Origin: Atopobacter phocae ATCC BAA-285
Lineage (GTDB): Bacteria > Bacillota > Bacilli > Lactobacillales > Aerococcaceae
Assembly: GCF_000526675.1 (NCBI RefSeq)
Contig: NZ_JAGN01000003.1
Location: forward strand, 1 to 64,000
Length of the DNA: 64,000 nt
Direction of reading: 5' to 3'
Numbering within the stretch: position 1 is the first letter of the stretch; the number at the start of each line of letters is the position of its first letter. The notes under the pieces were generated by a model, which worked only from the letters and a program-made list of their open reading frames with translations, was not told where the DNA came from and ran no database searches. Of this stretch, positions 8,526 to 16,896 are shown one piece after another. Position numbers and translations under genes: made by a program.

Positions 8526-9128
8526 ATGATCTTTAAATTAACATTCCTATTCATTAGAGGATTAATTCGATTACTCAATGGACCGACAGAAGTCATTGGT
8601 CGTGAGAATTTACCAACCGATACGGGATATACCGTTGTCGCCCCCCATCATTCTTGGTTAGATCCCGTTTTAGTCGCATTAGCGATTCAACCTCAACCGG
8701 TTATCTTTATGGCAAAAAAAGAACTATTCCGTCCCGCTTTTTTTGCATCATATATTAAAAAGTTGGGCGCTTTCCCAGTTGACCGTCAAAATCCTGGTCC
8801 TTCTGCTATTAAAATTCCTGTTCAAGCCATTAAGCAAGATAAAAAAGCACTCATTATTTTCCCGACAGGAACGCGTTATGCATCAGAAATTAAAAGTGGC
8901 GCTGCAACGATTGCTCGTCTAAGTCAATCTCCAGTTGTGCCGATTGCTTATAACGGTCCACTCACTTTACTCGATGCATTAAAACGGAAAAAAATGCAAG
9001 TTGTCATTGGTGAACCTTTCTACATCCAATCTAAAGAAGATGTAAAAGATTTTTCCAATCGTTTAAATGCTATTTTTCAAACCATTGATAAAGTGGCACC
9101 GATAACGACTGACTCATCTGAATTATAA
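8526..9128 (+). CDS. plsC: 1-acyl-sn-glycerol-3-phosphate acyltransferase (PlsC family)
   Basis: 200 residues. It transfers a second acyl chain to lysophosphatidic acid to make phosphatidic acid at the inner face of the membrane. The catalytic HX4D motif is in APHHSWLDP (about residues 38-46). Block III reads FPTGTR, the Firmicute variant of FPEGTR, and block IV is VVPIAYNGP. An N-terminal hydrophobic segment fits membrane association. The length is typical for short Gram-positive PlsC. AAAGGAG precedes the ATG, and a bidirectional terminator follows within 10 bp. Confidence 0.88.
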   Translation: MIFKLTFLFIRGLIRLLNGPTEVIGRENLPTDTGYTVVAPHHSWLDPVLVALAIQPQPVIFMAKKELFRPAFFASYIKKLGAFPVDRQNPGPSAIKIPVQAIKQDKKALIIFPTGTRYASEIKSGAATIARLSQSPVVPIAYNGPLTLLDALKRKKMQVVIGEPFYIQSKEDVKDFSNRLNAIFQTIDKVAPITTDSSEL

Positions 9129-9133
9129 ATAAC

Positions 9134-9170
9134 AAAAAACCTGAAACCATTATCGGTTTCAGGTTTTTTT
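9134..9170. terminator. Bidirectional terminator between plsC and the ABC exporter
   Basis: AAAAAACCTGAAACC pairs with GGTTTCAGGTTTTTT around a 6-base loop, flanked by A and T runs. It lies between convergent plsC and the ABC exporter operon. Confidence 0.95.
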
Positions 9171-10936
9171 TATTGAGATTGACCTTGAACTTGGTACATT
9201 TGAGCGTAAACACCTTGTTGTTGCAACAATTCATCATGTGTCCCACGTTCAATAATTTCTCCATGATCTAAGACTAAAATTTGGTTCGCATCACTAATGG
9301 TTGACAAACGGTGAGCAATGGCAATCGTTGTTCGATTTTGACGCATAGATTTTAAACTATCTTGAATAATCATTTCCGTTTCGGTATCAATATTAGCTGT
9401 TGCTTCATCCATCACTAAAATTTTAGGATGTCGAGCAATTGTACGCGCAAACGAAATTAATTGCCGTTCGCCACTTGAATAAGAACTTCCCCGTTCTAAC
9501 ACTTTTGAATCATATTGATCTTCTAATCGTTCAATGAAATGACTTGCATTGACATATTCTGCGGCTTGTTTAATCTCTTCTAAACTCATGTCTTCTTTTA
9601 ATAAGGCAATATTTTGCTTAATGTCACCATAAAATAGAAAAGAATCTTGAAGAACTAAGCCCACCTTGTGACGTAACTCTTCTAAAGGATAATCTTTAAT
9701 CGACTGACCATCAATTAAAATATCGCCACGATCAAACTCATAAAATCGCATAAATAAATTAATTATAGAACTTTTCCCTGAACCTGTTTGTCCCACTAAA
9801 GCGACTGTTTCACCTGGTTCAACAGTGAACGAAATATTTTTCAATACATCGACTTCTCCATCGTATGAGAATGAAACATTTTTAAATTCAATACGTCCTT
9901 CACTTATTTCAATTGGTTGATTCATTTGTTCTGGCGCCGTTTGTTCGTGATCTAACAGTTGAATAATACGTGTACCAGAAACAATGCCATCTTGGTAGAC
10001 ACTCAAGTTATTCATCATCATCCCCATTGGACTAAAGAAATTAGCGATATACATCGTAAAAGCATAAATTATCCCAACGTCTAATGGCTCATTTAAAGCT
10101 TGCACACTGAATAGTGCTAGAACAAGCGCTGTCGCTAAAGCTCTTAAAAAATGAATGACGGGCATTAGTAGTAATGAATTAAGTTTTACTAATCGTAAAT
10201 TGGATACATAAAAAGCTTGATTTGTTTCATTAAATGTTTCGTTCATTCGATTTTCTTGATGAAACATCTGAATAATCGGCATCCCCGATATCGCTTCATT
10301 TAATTGCGCATTCACTTGACTCAAATTTTCTCGCATTCTTCGATAAAATAACGAACTTTTCTTTTGATACAAGCCAATCACTCCAGCGATTAACGGAGCA
10401 AAAATTAAGAAATATAATGTAATCGTCGGATTCAACGTGTACATCGCAATACCTGCTGCAATCATGCTTAAAATCCCTTCAATTAAAGCAAGAAAGACAG
10501 ACCAAAATTCATTAATCGTTTGTGTATCATTAGTTAAACGCGAAATGATTTTTCCAGTCGGTGTTTGATCAAAGAAAGACATGCTTAGTGTGTTTATTTT
10601 TTCAAACAGCTGATTGCGAATGTATCGCACCGTTTGTGCACTTGCCACAGTAAAAATATATCGTTCATAATATTGTGCCAGCATTTTGAGTAAATTACCG
10701 ACCATATACGCTATAGCAAACCAGACGCTGATTTTGATGGTCGCTTGTCCTGGCGTCAAATAATCATCAATATAACGTTGAATAATAATCGGTAAGCCCA
10801 TATTAATCGCAGCAAGTACTAAGCTTAATATTAAACTCATCAAAAATTGCCACTTAAATGGTTTAGCAAATTGAATTAACCGTTTAATTACTTCAATCGA
10901 CTGTTTGAACGTTAATTGTGGTCGTTTCTCATGCAT
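9170..10936 (-). CDS. Heterodimeric ABC exporter subunit with catalytic Walker B Glu
   Basis: 588 residues: an exporter-type six-helix membrane domain (about 30-320) fused to an ABC ATPase. Walker A is GQTGSGKS, Walker B is ILVMDEAT with the catalytic Glu, and the H-loop is AHRLST. The signature, normally LSGGQ, is degenerate (YSSGERQ). Its partner (10938-12686) has the opposite pattern, so the pair forms one consensus and one degenerate ATP site, as in BmrC/BmrD (YheI/YheH) and LmrC/LmrD multidrug exporters. Translation is coupled to the upstream gene: one base separates the partner's stop from this ATG, and the ribosome site GGGAGGGG lies within the partner's last codons. Substrate unknown; multidrug or lipid export is likely. 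Confidence 0.93.
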   Translation of the reverse strand: MHEKRPQLTFKQSIEVIKRLIQFAKPFKWQFLMSLILSLVLAAINMGLPIIIQRYIDDYLTPGQATIKISVWFAIAYMVGNLLKMLAQYYERYIFTVASAQTVRYIRNQLFEKINTLSMSFFDQTPTGKIISRLTNDTQTINEFWSVFLALIEGILSMIAAGIAMYTLNPTITLYFLIFAPLIAGVIGLYQKKSSLFYRRMRENLSQVNAQLNEAISGMPIIQMFHQENRMNETFNETNQAFYVSNLRLVKLNSLLLMPVIHFLRALATALVLALFSVQALNEPLDVGIIYAFTMYIANFFSPMGMMMNNLSVYQDGIVSGTRIIQLLDHEQTAPEQMNQPIEISEGRIEFKNVSFSYDGEVDVLKNISFTVEPGETVALVGQTGSGKSSIINLFMRFYEFDRGDILIDGQSIKDYPLEELRHKVGLVLQDSFLFYGDIKQNIALLKEDMSLEEIKQAAEYVNASHFIERLEDQYDSKVLERGSSYSSGERQLISFARTIARHPKILVMDEATANIDTETEMIIQDSLKSMRQNRTTIAIAHRLSTISDANQILVLDHGEIIERGTHDELLQQQGVYAQMYQVQGQSQ

Positions 10937-10937
10937 A

Positions 10938-12686
10938 TTAAGCCCCTCCCTTCAACGATTGTTCGACTTGTTGTCGTTGATACATATCATAATACCAACC
11001 CTTTAATGCCATTAAATCGTCATGTGTCCCTCGTTCAGCAATGGTTCCTTCATCGATGACTACAATTTCATTAGCATGCATCACACTACTTAAACGATGG
11101 GCTGCAATAATGGTGGTTTTATTGTGGCGTTCTTGTTTAAGATGCGCTAAAATACGTTCTTCAGTTTTAGCATCAACTGCCGATAACGAGTCGTCTAAAA
11201 TTAAAATTTGTGGATCCGAAACAAGTGCGCGTGCAATCGAAATCCGTTGTTGCTGACCTCCGGATAAAGACACTCCACGCTCTCCTACTAACGTTTCATA
11301 TCCTTCTGGAAATTCCGATATGGCTTCGTCAATATCAGCTAAACGAGCAGCCTCTTTCACTGCTTCAAGCGGTAATCCAGGATTTCTAAATCGAATATTG
11401 TCTAAAATTGTCGTTGAAAATAGAAAATTATCTTGTGGAACATATCCTAATTGATTCAAATAATAATCTAAATCATAATTTAGGATGTGTTCATTATTTA
11501 AAGTAATAGTTCCTTGATAATGGTCATATTGTCTGAGTAACAATTTGAATAAGGTTGTTTTACCTGATCCCGTTTTCCCTACAATACCTAATGTTTCTCC
11601 AGGTTTTACAGTTAAATGAATATTATTTAAATGACCTGATTGACTTTCATTATATTGAAAATGATCGATATGAAGCGCCAGTTCTCCATGGCCATTTTCT
11701 TGTTTACCATCTTCTTTTAAATAAATACTTGATTGTTCATTTAATAACGCATCCACTCGGTCATAACTAGCACTTCCACGTTGAAGTACATTCACTAATC
11801 GACCAACAGCTAACATCGGCCAAATCATCATACTAATATAATTAATAAATGCAATAAACTGTCCTAACGATAATTGTTTCGTTGTAATTAACCAGCCACC
11901 AAAAATAATCGTTAACATATAACTTAAACCAGTAAAGAAGTTGATATTCGGATTAAATAAGGCATCTAAACGATTCACTCGTTTATTTGCTTCAAAAACG
12001 GCTTCTGTATGTTTCTTAAATTGTTTTAAATCTTCGTGCTCTTCCCCAAACGTACGAATGACTCTAACACCAGAAACACTTTCTTGAACTTTTGAATTTA
12101 AATTTGAAAATTCTGCTTGTGCTTGTTTGAAACCAGTATGCATTTTCCGTCCAATTAAATTAGATGATAAAATTAAAAAAGGCAAAGGCATCATCGCAAT
12201 TAAAGTTAATCGCCAATCCACAAACACCAGCATAGCAATTAATGTCGATCCCCCCGTAAAAATGGAGTCTGCAAATGTCAAAATCCCCGGTCCGGCCACC
12301 ATTCGAATAGCGCTCAAATCGTTTGTCGCATGTGCCATTAAATCTCCCGTACGATGCCGATCAAAGAAAGGTTGATCCATATTGGTATAATGACGGAATA
12401 AACGTGTTCTTAAAATACGATCTAATTTACTAGCCGTACCAAAAATATTTGTACGCCAAATATAACGTGCGACGTATTGCGTTATTCCGGTCAAAAGTAA
12501 CAAGCCGATAAACCAAACCGTTTGTCTCATCGTCAACTCTTTGCTAACGATCGCATCAATCATACGACCGATAATATATGGATTGACGGCTTGTAAAATT
12601 GCAACTAATAATAGCATCATTAACCCAATCACATATGCTCTTTTTTCTTGTTTAAAAAACCATCCTATTTTTTTATAGATGGACAT
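10938..12686 (-). CDS. Heterodimeric ABC exporter subunit with degenerate Walker B
   Basis: 582 residues from the ATG at 12686, chosen for AAGGAGG seven to ten bases ahead; an in-frame start 30 bp upstream has no ribosome site. It has a six-helix exporter membrane domain and an ATPase with Walker A GKTGSGKT and a perfect LSGGQQQR signature. The Walker B reads ILILDDS, with Asp in place of the catalytic Glu. Together with the second subunit this gives a canonical site built from that subunit's Walker motifs and this signature, and a degenerate site built from the reverse pair. This asymmetric design is known for YheI/LmrC-type subunits, which open the operon, as here. The ligand is not predictable. 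Confidence 0.93.
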   Translation of the reverse strand: MSIYKKIGWFFKQEKRAYVIGLMMLLLVAILQAVNPYIIGRMIDAIVSKELTMRQTVWFIGLLLLTGITQYVARYIWRTNIFGTASKLDRILRTRLFRHYTNMDQPFFDRHRTGDLMAHATNDLSAIRMVAGPGILTFADSIFTGGSTLIAMLVFVDWRLTLIAMMPLPFLILSSNLIGRKMHTGFKQAQAEFSNLNSKVQESVSGVRVIRTFGEEHEDLKQFKKHTEAVFEANKRVNRLDALFNPNINFFTGLSYMLTIIFGGWLITTKQLSLGQFIAFINYISMMIWPMLAVGRLVNVLQRGSASYDRVDALLNEQSSIYLKEDGKQENGHGELALHIDHFQYNESQSGHLNNIHLTVKPGETLGIVGKTGSGKTTLFKLLLRQYDHYQGTITLNNEHILNYDLDYYLNQLGYVPQDNFLFSTTILDNIRFRNPGLPLEAVKEAARLADIDEAISEFPEGYETLVGERGVSLSGGQQQRISIARALVSDPQILILDDSLSAVDAKTEERILAHLKQERHNKTTIIAAHRLSSVMHANEIVVIDEGTIAERGTHDDLMALKGWYYDMYQRQQVEQSLKGGA

Positions 12687-12781
12687 GTAAAAACCTCCTT
12701 CAGTTAACCATTCCACTCCTCACTACTTTACCTAATTCTTCTCCCTAATTGCAAAGAAAACACTCGCTAATTGCCCCATAT

Positions 12782-12811
12782 AAAAAGAGTTGGGAAAGTC
12801 CCAACTCTTTT
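12782..12811 (-). terminator. Terminator downstream of yneF
   Basis: AAAAAGAGTTGGGA pairs with TCCCAACTCTTTT around a 3-base loop, with a T run when read leftward. It separates yneF from the ABC exporter operon. Confidence 0.9.
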
Positions 12812-12842
12812 ATCAACATCTATTAAACACTTTTTGTGTGTT

Positions 12843-13091
12843 TTACTTTTTTTTCTTTTTGTTTTTTGCATCACGTTTTGCTTGCATTTTGATTGAATTC
12901 GCTAATTGACGAATTTTTGTTTCTGAAGGTTTTTGTCCCATTTGAATCATCATTGTACGTAACATTGTTTCATCAATTGGTGGATTCTCTTCAAAATATT
13001 TAATCATGTAGTAACGTGCACCGAAAAAGCCACCAACTAATCCAATCATAACACCGATGATGACGAATAAAATCCATACGCCTGTATTCAA
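12843..13091 (-). CDS. yneF: YneF family (UPF0154) small membrane protein
   Basis: 82 residues. One N-terminal transmembrane helix (residues 5-25, with GLVGGFFGARYY at its end) is followed by NPPIDETMLRTMMIQMGQKPSE and a lysine-rich tail. This is the UPF0154/YneF pattern, conserved in Firmicutes and often close to transketolase and YnzC as it is here (and in Bacillus, where sosA/yneB-ynzC-tkt-yneF lie together). The function is unknown. A ribosome site (GGAGGGG) is present. It is followed by its own terminator. Confidence 0.9.
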   Translation of the reverse strand: MNTGVWILFVIIGVMIGLVGGFFGARYYMIKYFEENPPIDETMLRTMMIQMGQKPSETKIRQLANSIKMQAKRDAKNKKKKK

Positions 13092-13178
13092 GATTACCCC
13101 TCCTTTATATGATTACCTTGTCTATTTTACGAAAAATCACGCCATAAAGAAAGGTTAAATCACAAATTATTTCATTGA

Positions 13179-15182
13179 TTATTTTACAAATGTTGAACGG
13201 TATAGGTTTACAACGTTCTCTACTGTAAAACCATATTCTTTCATCACTGTATTACCGTTTCCGCTGGCACCGAAACGATCAATACCTAATGATACACCGT
13301 CTAGCCCAACGAACTCGCCCCAACCAAATGTACTTGCCATTTCGATTGACATACGATTACGTACACTATTTGGTAACACTGATTCTTGATAAGCTGCATC
13401 TTGTTGCTTGAAGCGGAATTGACTTGGCATTGATACAACTGATACATCGATACCTTCTTCACGCAATTGTTTTTGAGCTTCCATTGCTAAGTATACTTCT
13501 GAACCAGTAGCCATTAAAATACCCATTGGGGTTTCTGCTTGACTTGGTGATAACACATAAGCACCTTTTTTAACGCCTTCTAATGCATGTTCTTTTGTAC
13601 CAGGCAATACTGGTAATCCTTGACGTGTTAAAACTAATACAGTTGGATGTTGTTTACTTTCAAGTGCCATTAACCATGCTGCAGCCACTTCATTACCATC
13701 TGCTGGACGAATTGTGTCTAAGTTTGGTAATGAACGGAAAGTCGCTAATTGTTCAATTGGCTCATGAGTTGGTCCATCTTCTCCAACGGCAATTGAGTCA
13801 TGTGTATAAACGTATGTAGCTGGGATATGACTTAATGCAGCTACACGCATTGCTGCTTTTAAGTAATCAGAGAATACAAAGAATGTTCCGCCATAAGCTC
13901 TTGTTCCGCCATGTAGTAAAATACCACTTAATGCAGCACCCATTGCAAATTCACGTACACCAAACCAAATATTACGTCCTTCATAATTTTCAGCGGTAAA
14001 GTCGCTATCTGATTTAATCATTGTATTATTTGAGCTAGCTAGATCAGCAGATCCACCCCAGAAATGTGGAACAGTTTCTGCAATTGCTTGAATCACTTGT
14101 TGACTCGTTACACGACTTGCTAAAGCATCAGAGCCTACTTCATATGAAGGTAATTTTTCAATTAAATCAGTTGGTAATTCATCATTAAAAGCTGCTTTAT
14201 ATTGGGCTGCTTTTTCTGGGAATTCACGTTGGTAGTCCTCAAATAATTGTGTCCATTCATCATATTCATTTGCACCTGTTTCAACCATTAATTTTTCAAA
14301 GCGATGTGCAACATCTTCTGGTACTTCGAATGGTTCATAAGTATAACCGTAAACTTTTTTAGCTGCGGCAATTCCTTCTTCACCAAGAGGCGCGCCATGA
14401 ACTTTATTTGTTCCTTCATTTGGTGAACCAAACCCAATCACTGTTTTCACTTCAATTAATGTTGGACGTTCTGTTTCTGAATGTGCGGCTTCAATTGCTT
14501 CTGCAATTTCATCTAGGTCATTACCGTCTTCTACGCGAACATAATGCCAGTTGATTGCTTCGAAGCGTTTTTTAATATCTTCACTAAATGATTGATCTAA
14601 GCGACCATCTAAACTAATATCGTTTGAATCGTATAAAACGATCAATTTATCTAATTTTAAGTGGCCTGCTAATGATAGAGCTTCACTTGAAATACCTTCC
14701 ATTAAATCACCGTCACCACATAATGCGTATGTGTAATGATCTACGACTGGGAAGTTTGGTTCATTGTATGTCGCTGCTAAATGGGCTTCAGCCATTGCCA
14801 TACCCACTGCATTAGCAATCCCTTGTCCTAAAGGTCCTGTTGTTACCTCTACACCATCAGTGTAATGTACTTCTGGATGTCCAGGTGTTTTACTTTCAAA
14901 TTGACGGAAGTTTTTTAAATCTTCCATACTGATGTCGTAACCTGATAAATGTAATAAACTATATAATAATGCGGATCCATGTCCAGCTGATAAAACAAAA
15001 CGATCGCGGTTGTCCCATTTTGCATGTTTTGGACTAACTTTTAAATATTTAGAGAATAACGTATACGCCATTGGAGCGGCACCCATTGGTAAACCTGGAT
15101 GTCCTGAGTTTGCCTTTTGAATCATATCCATACTTAGTGCACGAATTGTATTTACTGCTAATTGATCGGTATTATCAAACAT
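13179..15182 (-). CDS. tkt: Transketolase
   Basis: 667 residues, full length. This thiamine-diphosphate enzyme of the non-oxidative pentose phosphate pathway moves two-carbon ketol units between sugar phosphates. Visible motifs are [13 protein letters not shown] near the N-terminus, the ThDP/Mg site CGDGDLMEG (about 154-162), the pyrimidine-domain segment FGVREFAMG and [15 protein letters not shown]. It lies between ynzC and yneF in the conserved Firmicute order. The ribosome site AAGGAG precedes the ATG. It probably belongs to a leftward unit with the YnzC-like gene, 12 bp upstream. Confidence 0.97.
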   Translation of the reverse strand: MFDNTDQLAVNTIRALSMDMIQKANSGHPGLPMGAAPMAYTLFSKYLKVSPKHAKWDNRDRFVLSAGHGSALLYSLLHLSGYDISMEDLKNFRQFESKTPGHPEVHYTDGVEVTTGPLGQGIANAVGMAMAEAHLAATYNEPNFPVVDHYTYALCGDGDLMEGISSEALSLAGHLKLDKLIVLYDSNDISLDGRLDQSFSEDIKKRFEAINWHYVRVEDGNDLDEIAEAIEAAHSETERPTLIEVKTVIGFGSPNEGTNKVHGAPLGEEGIAAAKKVYGYTYEPFEVPEDVAHRFEKLMVETGANEYDEWTQLFEDYQREFPEKAAQYKAAFNDELPTDLIEKLPSYEVGSDALASRVTSQQVIQAIAETVPHFWGGSADLASSNNTMIKSDSDFTAENYEGRNIWFGVREFAMGAALSGILLHGGTRAYGGTFFVFSDYLKAAMRVAALSHIPATYVYTHDSIAVGEDGPTHEPIEQLATFRSLPNLDTIRPADGNEVAAAWLMALESKQHPTVLVLTRQGLPVLPGTKEHALEGVKKGAYVLSPSQAETPMGILMATGSEVYLAMEAQKQLREEGIDVSVVSMPSQFRFKQQDAAYQESVLPNSVRNRMSIEMASTFGWGEFVGLDGVSLGIDRFGASGNGNTVMKEYGFTVENVVNLYRSTFVK

Positions 15183-15194
15183 TTTTCCATCTCC

Positions 15195-15449
15195 TTAAAT
15201 ATTTTTTAAGTGTCGATTATGAATCTTTTTATTTTTTTGAACTTCTTTTAAGCGGTTTGGTGTCACATCATTACCTTCTTGATCAACAACCTTCATCCCC
15301 TCGATGTGTTGTCGCATTCCTGTACGAAAAACTGTTAAATATTCTTGACGCAATTGGTCTTGTTCAACTTGTTCAGCTTCCGTTAATCCTTCAGCTTTTT
15401 TCTTTTTCGCTAAGGCATTAATGCGATCCATCTTGTCTTGGCTTAACAC
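15195..15449 (-). CDS. YnzC-like DUF896 protein
   Basis: 84 residues from a GTG at 15449. I choose this start because AAAGGTGG lies seven bases upstream and because it aligns end to end with remembered Bacillus YnzC (SQDKMDRINALAKKKK against its N-terminus); the ATG at 15455 is almost fused to the ribosome site. The protein is a helical hairpin rich in Lys and Glu, then LRQEYLTVFR and EGNDVTPNRL, the DUF896 signature. In Bacillus, YnzC sits in the SOS-induced yneA-yneB-ynzC operon opposite lexA. Here too it is divergent from lexA and upstream of tkt. Its molecular function is unknown. Confidence 0.88.
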   Translation of the reverse strand: MLSQDKMDRINALAKKKKAEGLTEAEQVEQDQLRQEYLTVFRTGMRQHIEGMKVVDQEGNDVTPNRLKEVQKNKKIHNRHLKNI

Positions 15450-15589
15450 AATCATCCCACCTTTACATTTGTTCAAATAGTAACACATTCTATCTTATCA
15501 TAATCTTTCAAAAAACTGAACTAACAGAAGCAACTCTTTATGTGAAAACAAAGGTTTATGTGTCATATTGAACATCTCTTCAACCAATG

Positions 15590-15603
15590 CGAACATTTGT
15601 TTG
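15590..15603. promoter_or_regulatory. SOS box (LexA operator)
   Basis: CGAAC-ATTT-GTTTG, one mismatch from the perfect palindrome of the Gram-positive SOS box (CGAAC-N4-GTTCG). It overlaps the -35 of the lexA promoter, so LexA binding would block its own transcription. It lies about 140 bp upstream of the divergent ynzC start, so it could also act on that gene. Confidence 0.75.
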
Positions 15604-15629
15604 ATTATCTACTTGGCATTTGATATACT
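15601..15629 (+). promoter_or_regulatory. lexA promoter
   Basis: -35 TTGATT at 15601-15606, 17-bp spacer, -10 TATACT at 15624-15629. The SOS box overlaps the -35. The start codon is at 15686. Confidence 0.7.
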
Positions 15630-15685
15630 ATTAATAAGAAATTCTATACGCACTGCGAGATGCTTAATCGAAAAGGACGGTTATT

Positions 15686-16309
15686 ATGACAAAAAAACTG
15701 ACGACGCGGCAATTAGATATACTAACATTTATTCATGAATCCATTCGTGACAATGGCTATCCACCCACTGTACGTGAAATTGGGAATGGCGTTCAATTAG
15801 CCTCCACTTCTACGGTGCACGGCCATCTAAATCGTTTAGCAGAACGCGGTTATTTATATCGTGATCCGACTAAACCACGTGCTATGGAATTAACACATAC
15901 AGCTATTCAAGCACTTGGCATTCAAGCCGATCATATTCCTATGTTGGGTACGGTAACTGCTGGCGCGCCTATTTTAGCAGTAGAAGAATCTACTGATATG
16001 TTCCCAACTCCACCACATTTAAAGGACTACAATAATGATTTATTTATGTTAACCATTCGTGGTGATAGTATGATTAATGCGGGAATTCTTGACGGCGACC
16101 AAGTTATTGTCAAAAAAACACCTACTGCATCAAATGGTGAAATAGTGATTGCGTTGACGGAAGAAGACGAAGCCACATGTAAAAGATTTTATAAAGAAAA
16201 GGATCATTATCGACTACAACCTGAAAATGATACGATGGATCCAATCATATTATCACATGTTACAATTTTAGGTAAAGTTGTTAGTTTATATCGAGAACAT
16301 GTTTATTGA
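15686..16309 (+). CDS. lexA: LexA repressor
   Basis: 207 residues. SOS-response repressor that self-cleaves when RecA is activated. The N-terminal winged helix-turn-helix ([14 protein letters not shown], about 28-41) is followed by the Ala92-Gly93 cleavage site (TVTAGAPI) and the catalytic pair Ser128 ([14 protein letters not shown]) and Lys166 (ATCKRF). Length and layout are standard. Its promoter carries an SOS box, consistent with autoregulation. The gene diverges from the ynzC-tkt unit and ends in a bidirectional terminator shared with apt. Confidence 0.97.
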   Translation: MTKKLTTRQLDILTFIHESIRDNGYPPTVREIGNGVQLASTSTVHGHLNRLAERGYLYRDPTKPRAMELTHTAIQALGIQADHIPMLGTVTAGAPILAVEESTDMFPTPPHLKDYNNDLFMLTIRGDSMINAGILDGDQVIVKKTPTASNGEIVIALTEEDEATCKRFYKEKDHYRLQPENDTMDPIILSHVTILGKVVSLYREHVY

Positions 16310-16315
16310 AACACT

Positions 16316-16364
16316 AAAAAGTCCCTACTCAATTAGAACTAGTCTACTTGAGTAGGGACTTTTT
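16316..16364. terminator. Bidirectional terminator between lexA and apt
   Basis: AAAAAGTCCCTACTCAA pairs with TTGAGTAGGGACTTTTT around a 15-base loop. It ends both lexA and the long leftward cluster that finishes with apt. Confidence 0.95.
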
Positions 16365-16371
16365 GTTATGT

Positions 16372-16884
16372 TTAGTATTCCATTAACGCAAATGTGTCAT
16401 AACCTTTTATTTTGTCACGACCATTTAAGTCTTTTAATTCAATTAGGAATGCAGCACCGACTACGATACCGCCTAATTTTTCGACCATTTCGATTGTCGC
16501 TTTAATTGTACCACCTGTTGCTAATAAATCATCACAAATTAAAATGCGTTGACCTGGTTTGATGGCGTCTTTATGCAATTGTAAAATGGCTTCGCCATAT
16601 TCTAATCCATAAGATACTTCTACTGTTTCACGTGGTAATTTGCCTTTTTTACGTGCAGGAGCAAATCCAACGCCTAATTTATAAGCCACTGGACAGCCAA
16701 TAATAAATCCACGAGCTTCTGGTCCGACAATCATATCCACTTCTTTTTCAATGGCATAGTCTACAATTTTTTGAGTTGCATATTGATACGCTTCGCCATT
16801 TGCCATTAAAGGAGAAATATCTCTAAAGACAACACCTTCTTTTGGATAATTCGGAATACTTGCTATAAATTGTTTTAAATCCAT
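16372..16884 (-). CDS. apt: Adenine phosphoribosyltransferase
   Basis: 170 residues. Salvages adenine to AMP with PRPP in the cytoplasm. The N-terminus ([17 protein letters not shown]) and the PRPP loop ([13 protein letters not shown], about 121-133) are typical, as is VGPEARGFI. It lies 12 bp after recJ; recJ-apt is a common Firmicute order (often followed by rel, which here is elsewhere). It is the last gene before the 16316-16364 terminator. Confidence 0.97.
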   Translation of the reverse strand: MDLKQFIASIPNYPKEGVVFRDISPLMANGEAYQYATQKIVDYAIEKEVDMIVGPEARGFIIGCPVAYKLGVGFAPARKKGKLPRETVEVSYGLEYGEAILQLHKDAIKPGQRILICDDLLATGGTIKATIEMVEKLGGIVVGAAFLIELKDLNGRDKIKGYDTFALMEY

Positions 16885-16896
16885 TTTATACCTCTT

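Noticed and set aside
5268-9128. SNF2 gene as part of a DISARM-like or other defence island
   Set aside because: No methylase, nuclease or DUF1998-type partner lies nearby; the neighbours are lipid and membrane genes.
15071-15421. A 116-codon open frame on the + strand over tkt and ynzC
   Set aside because: Antisense shadow of two real genes; very Leu/Tyr-rich and no ribosome site.
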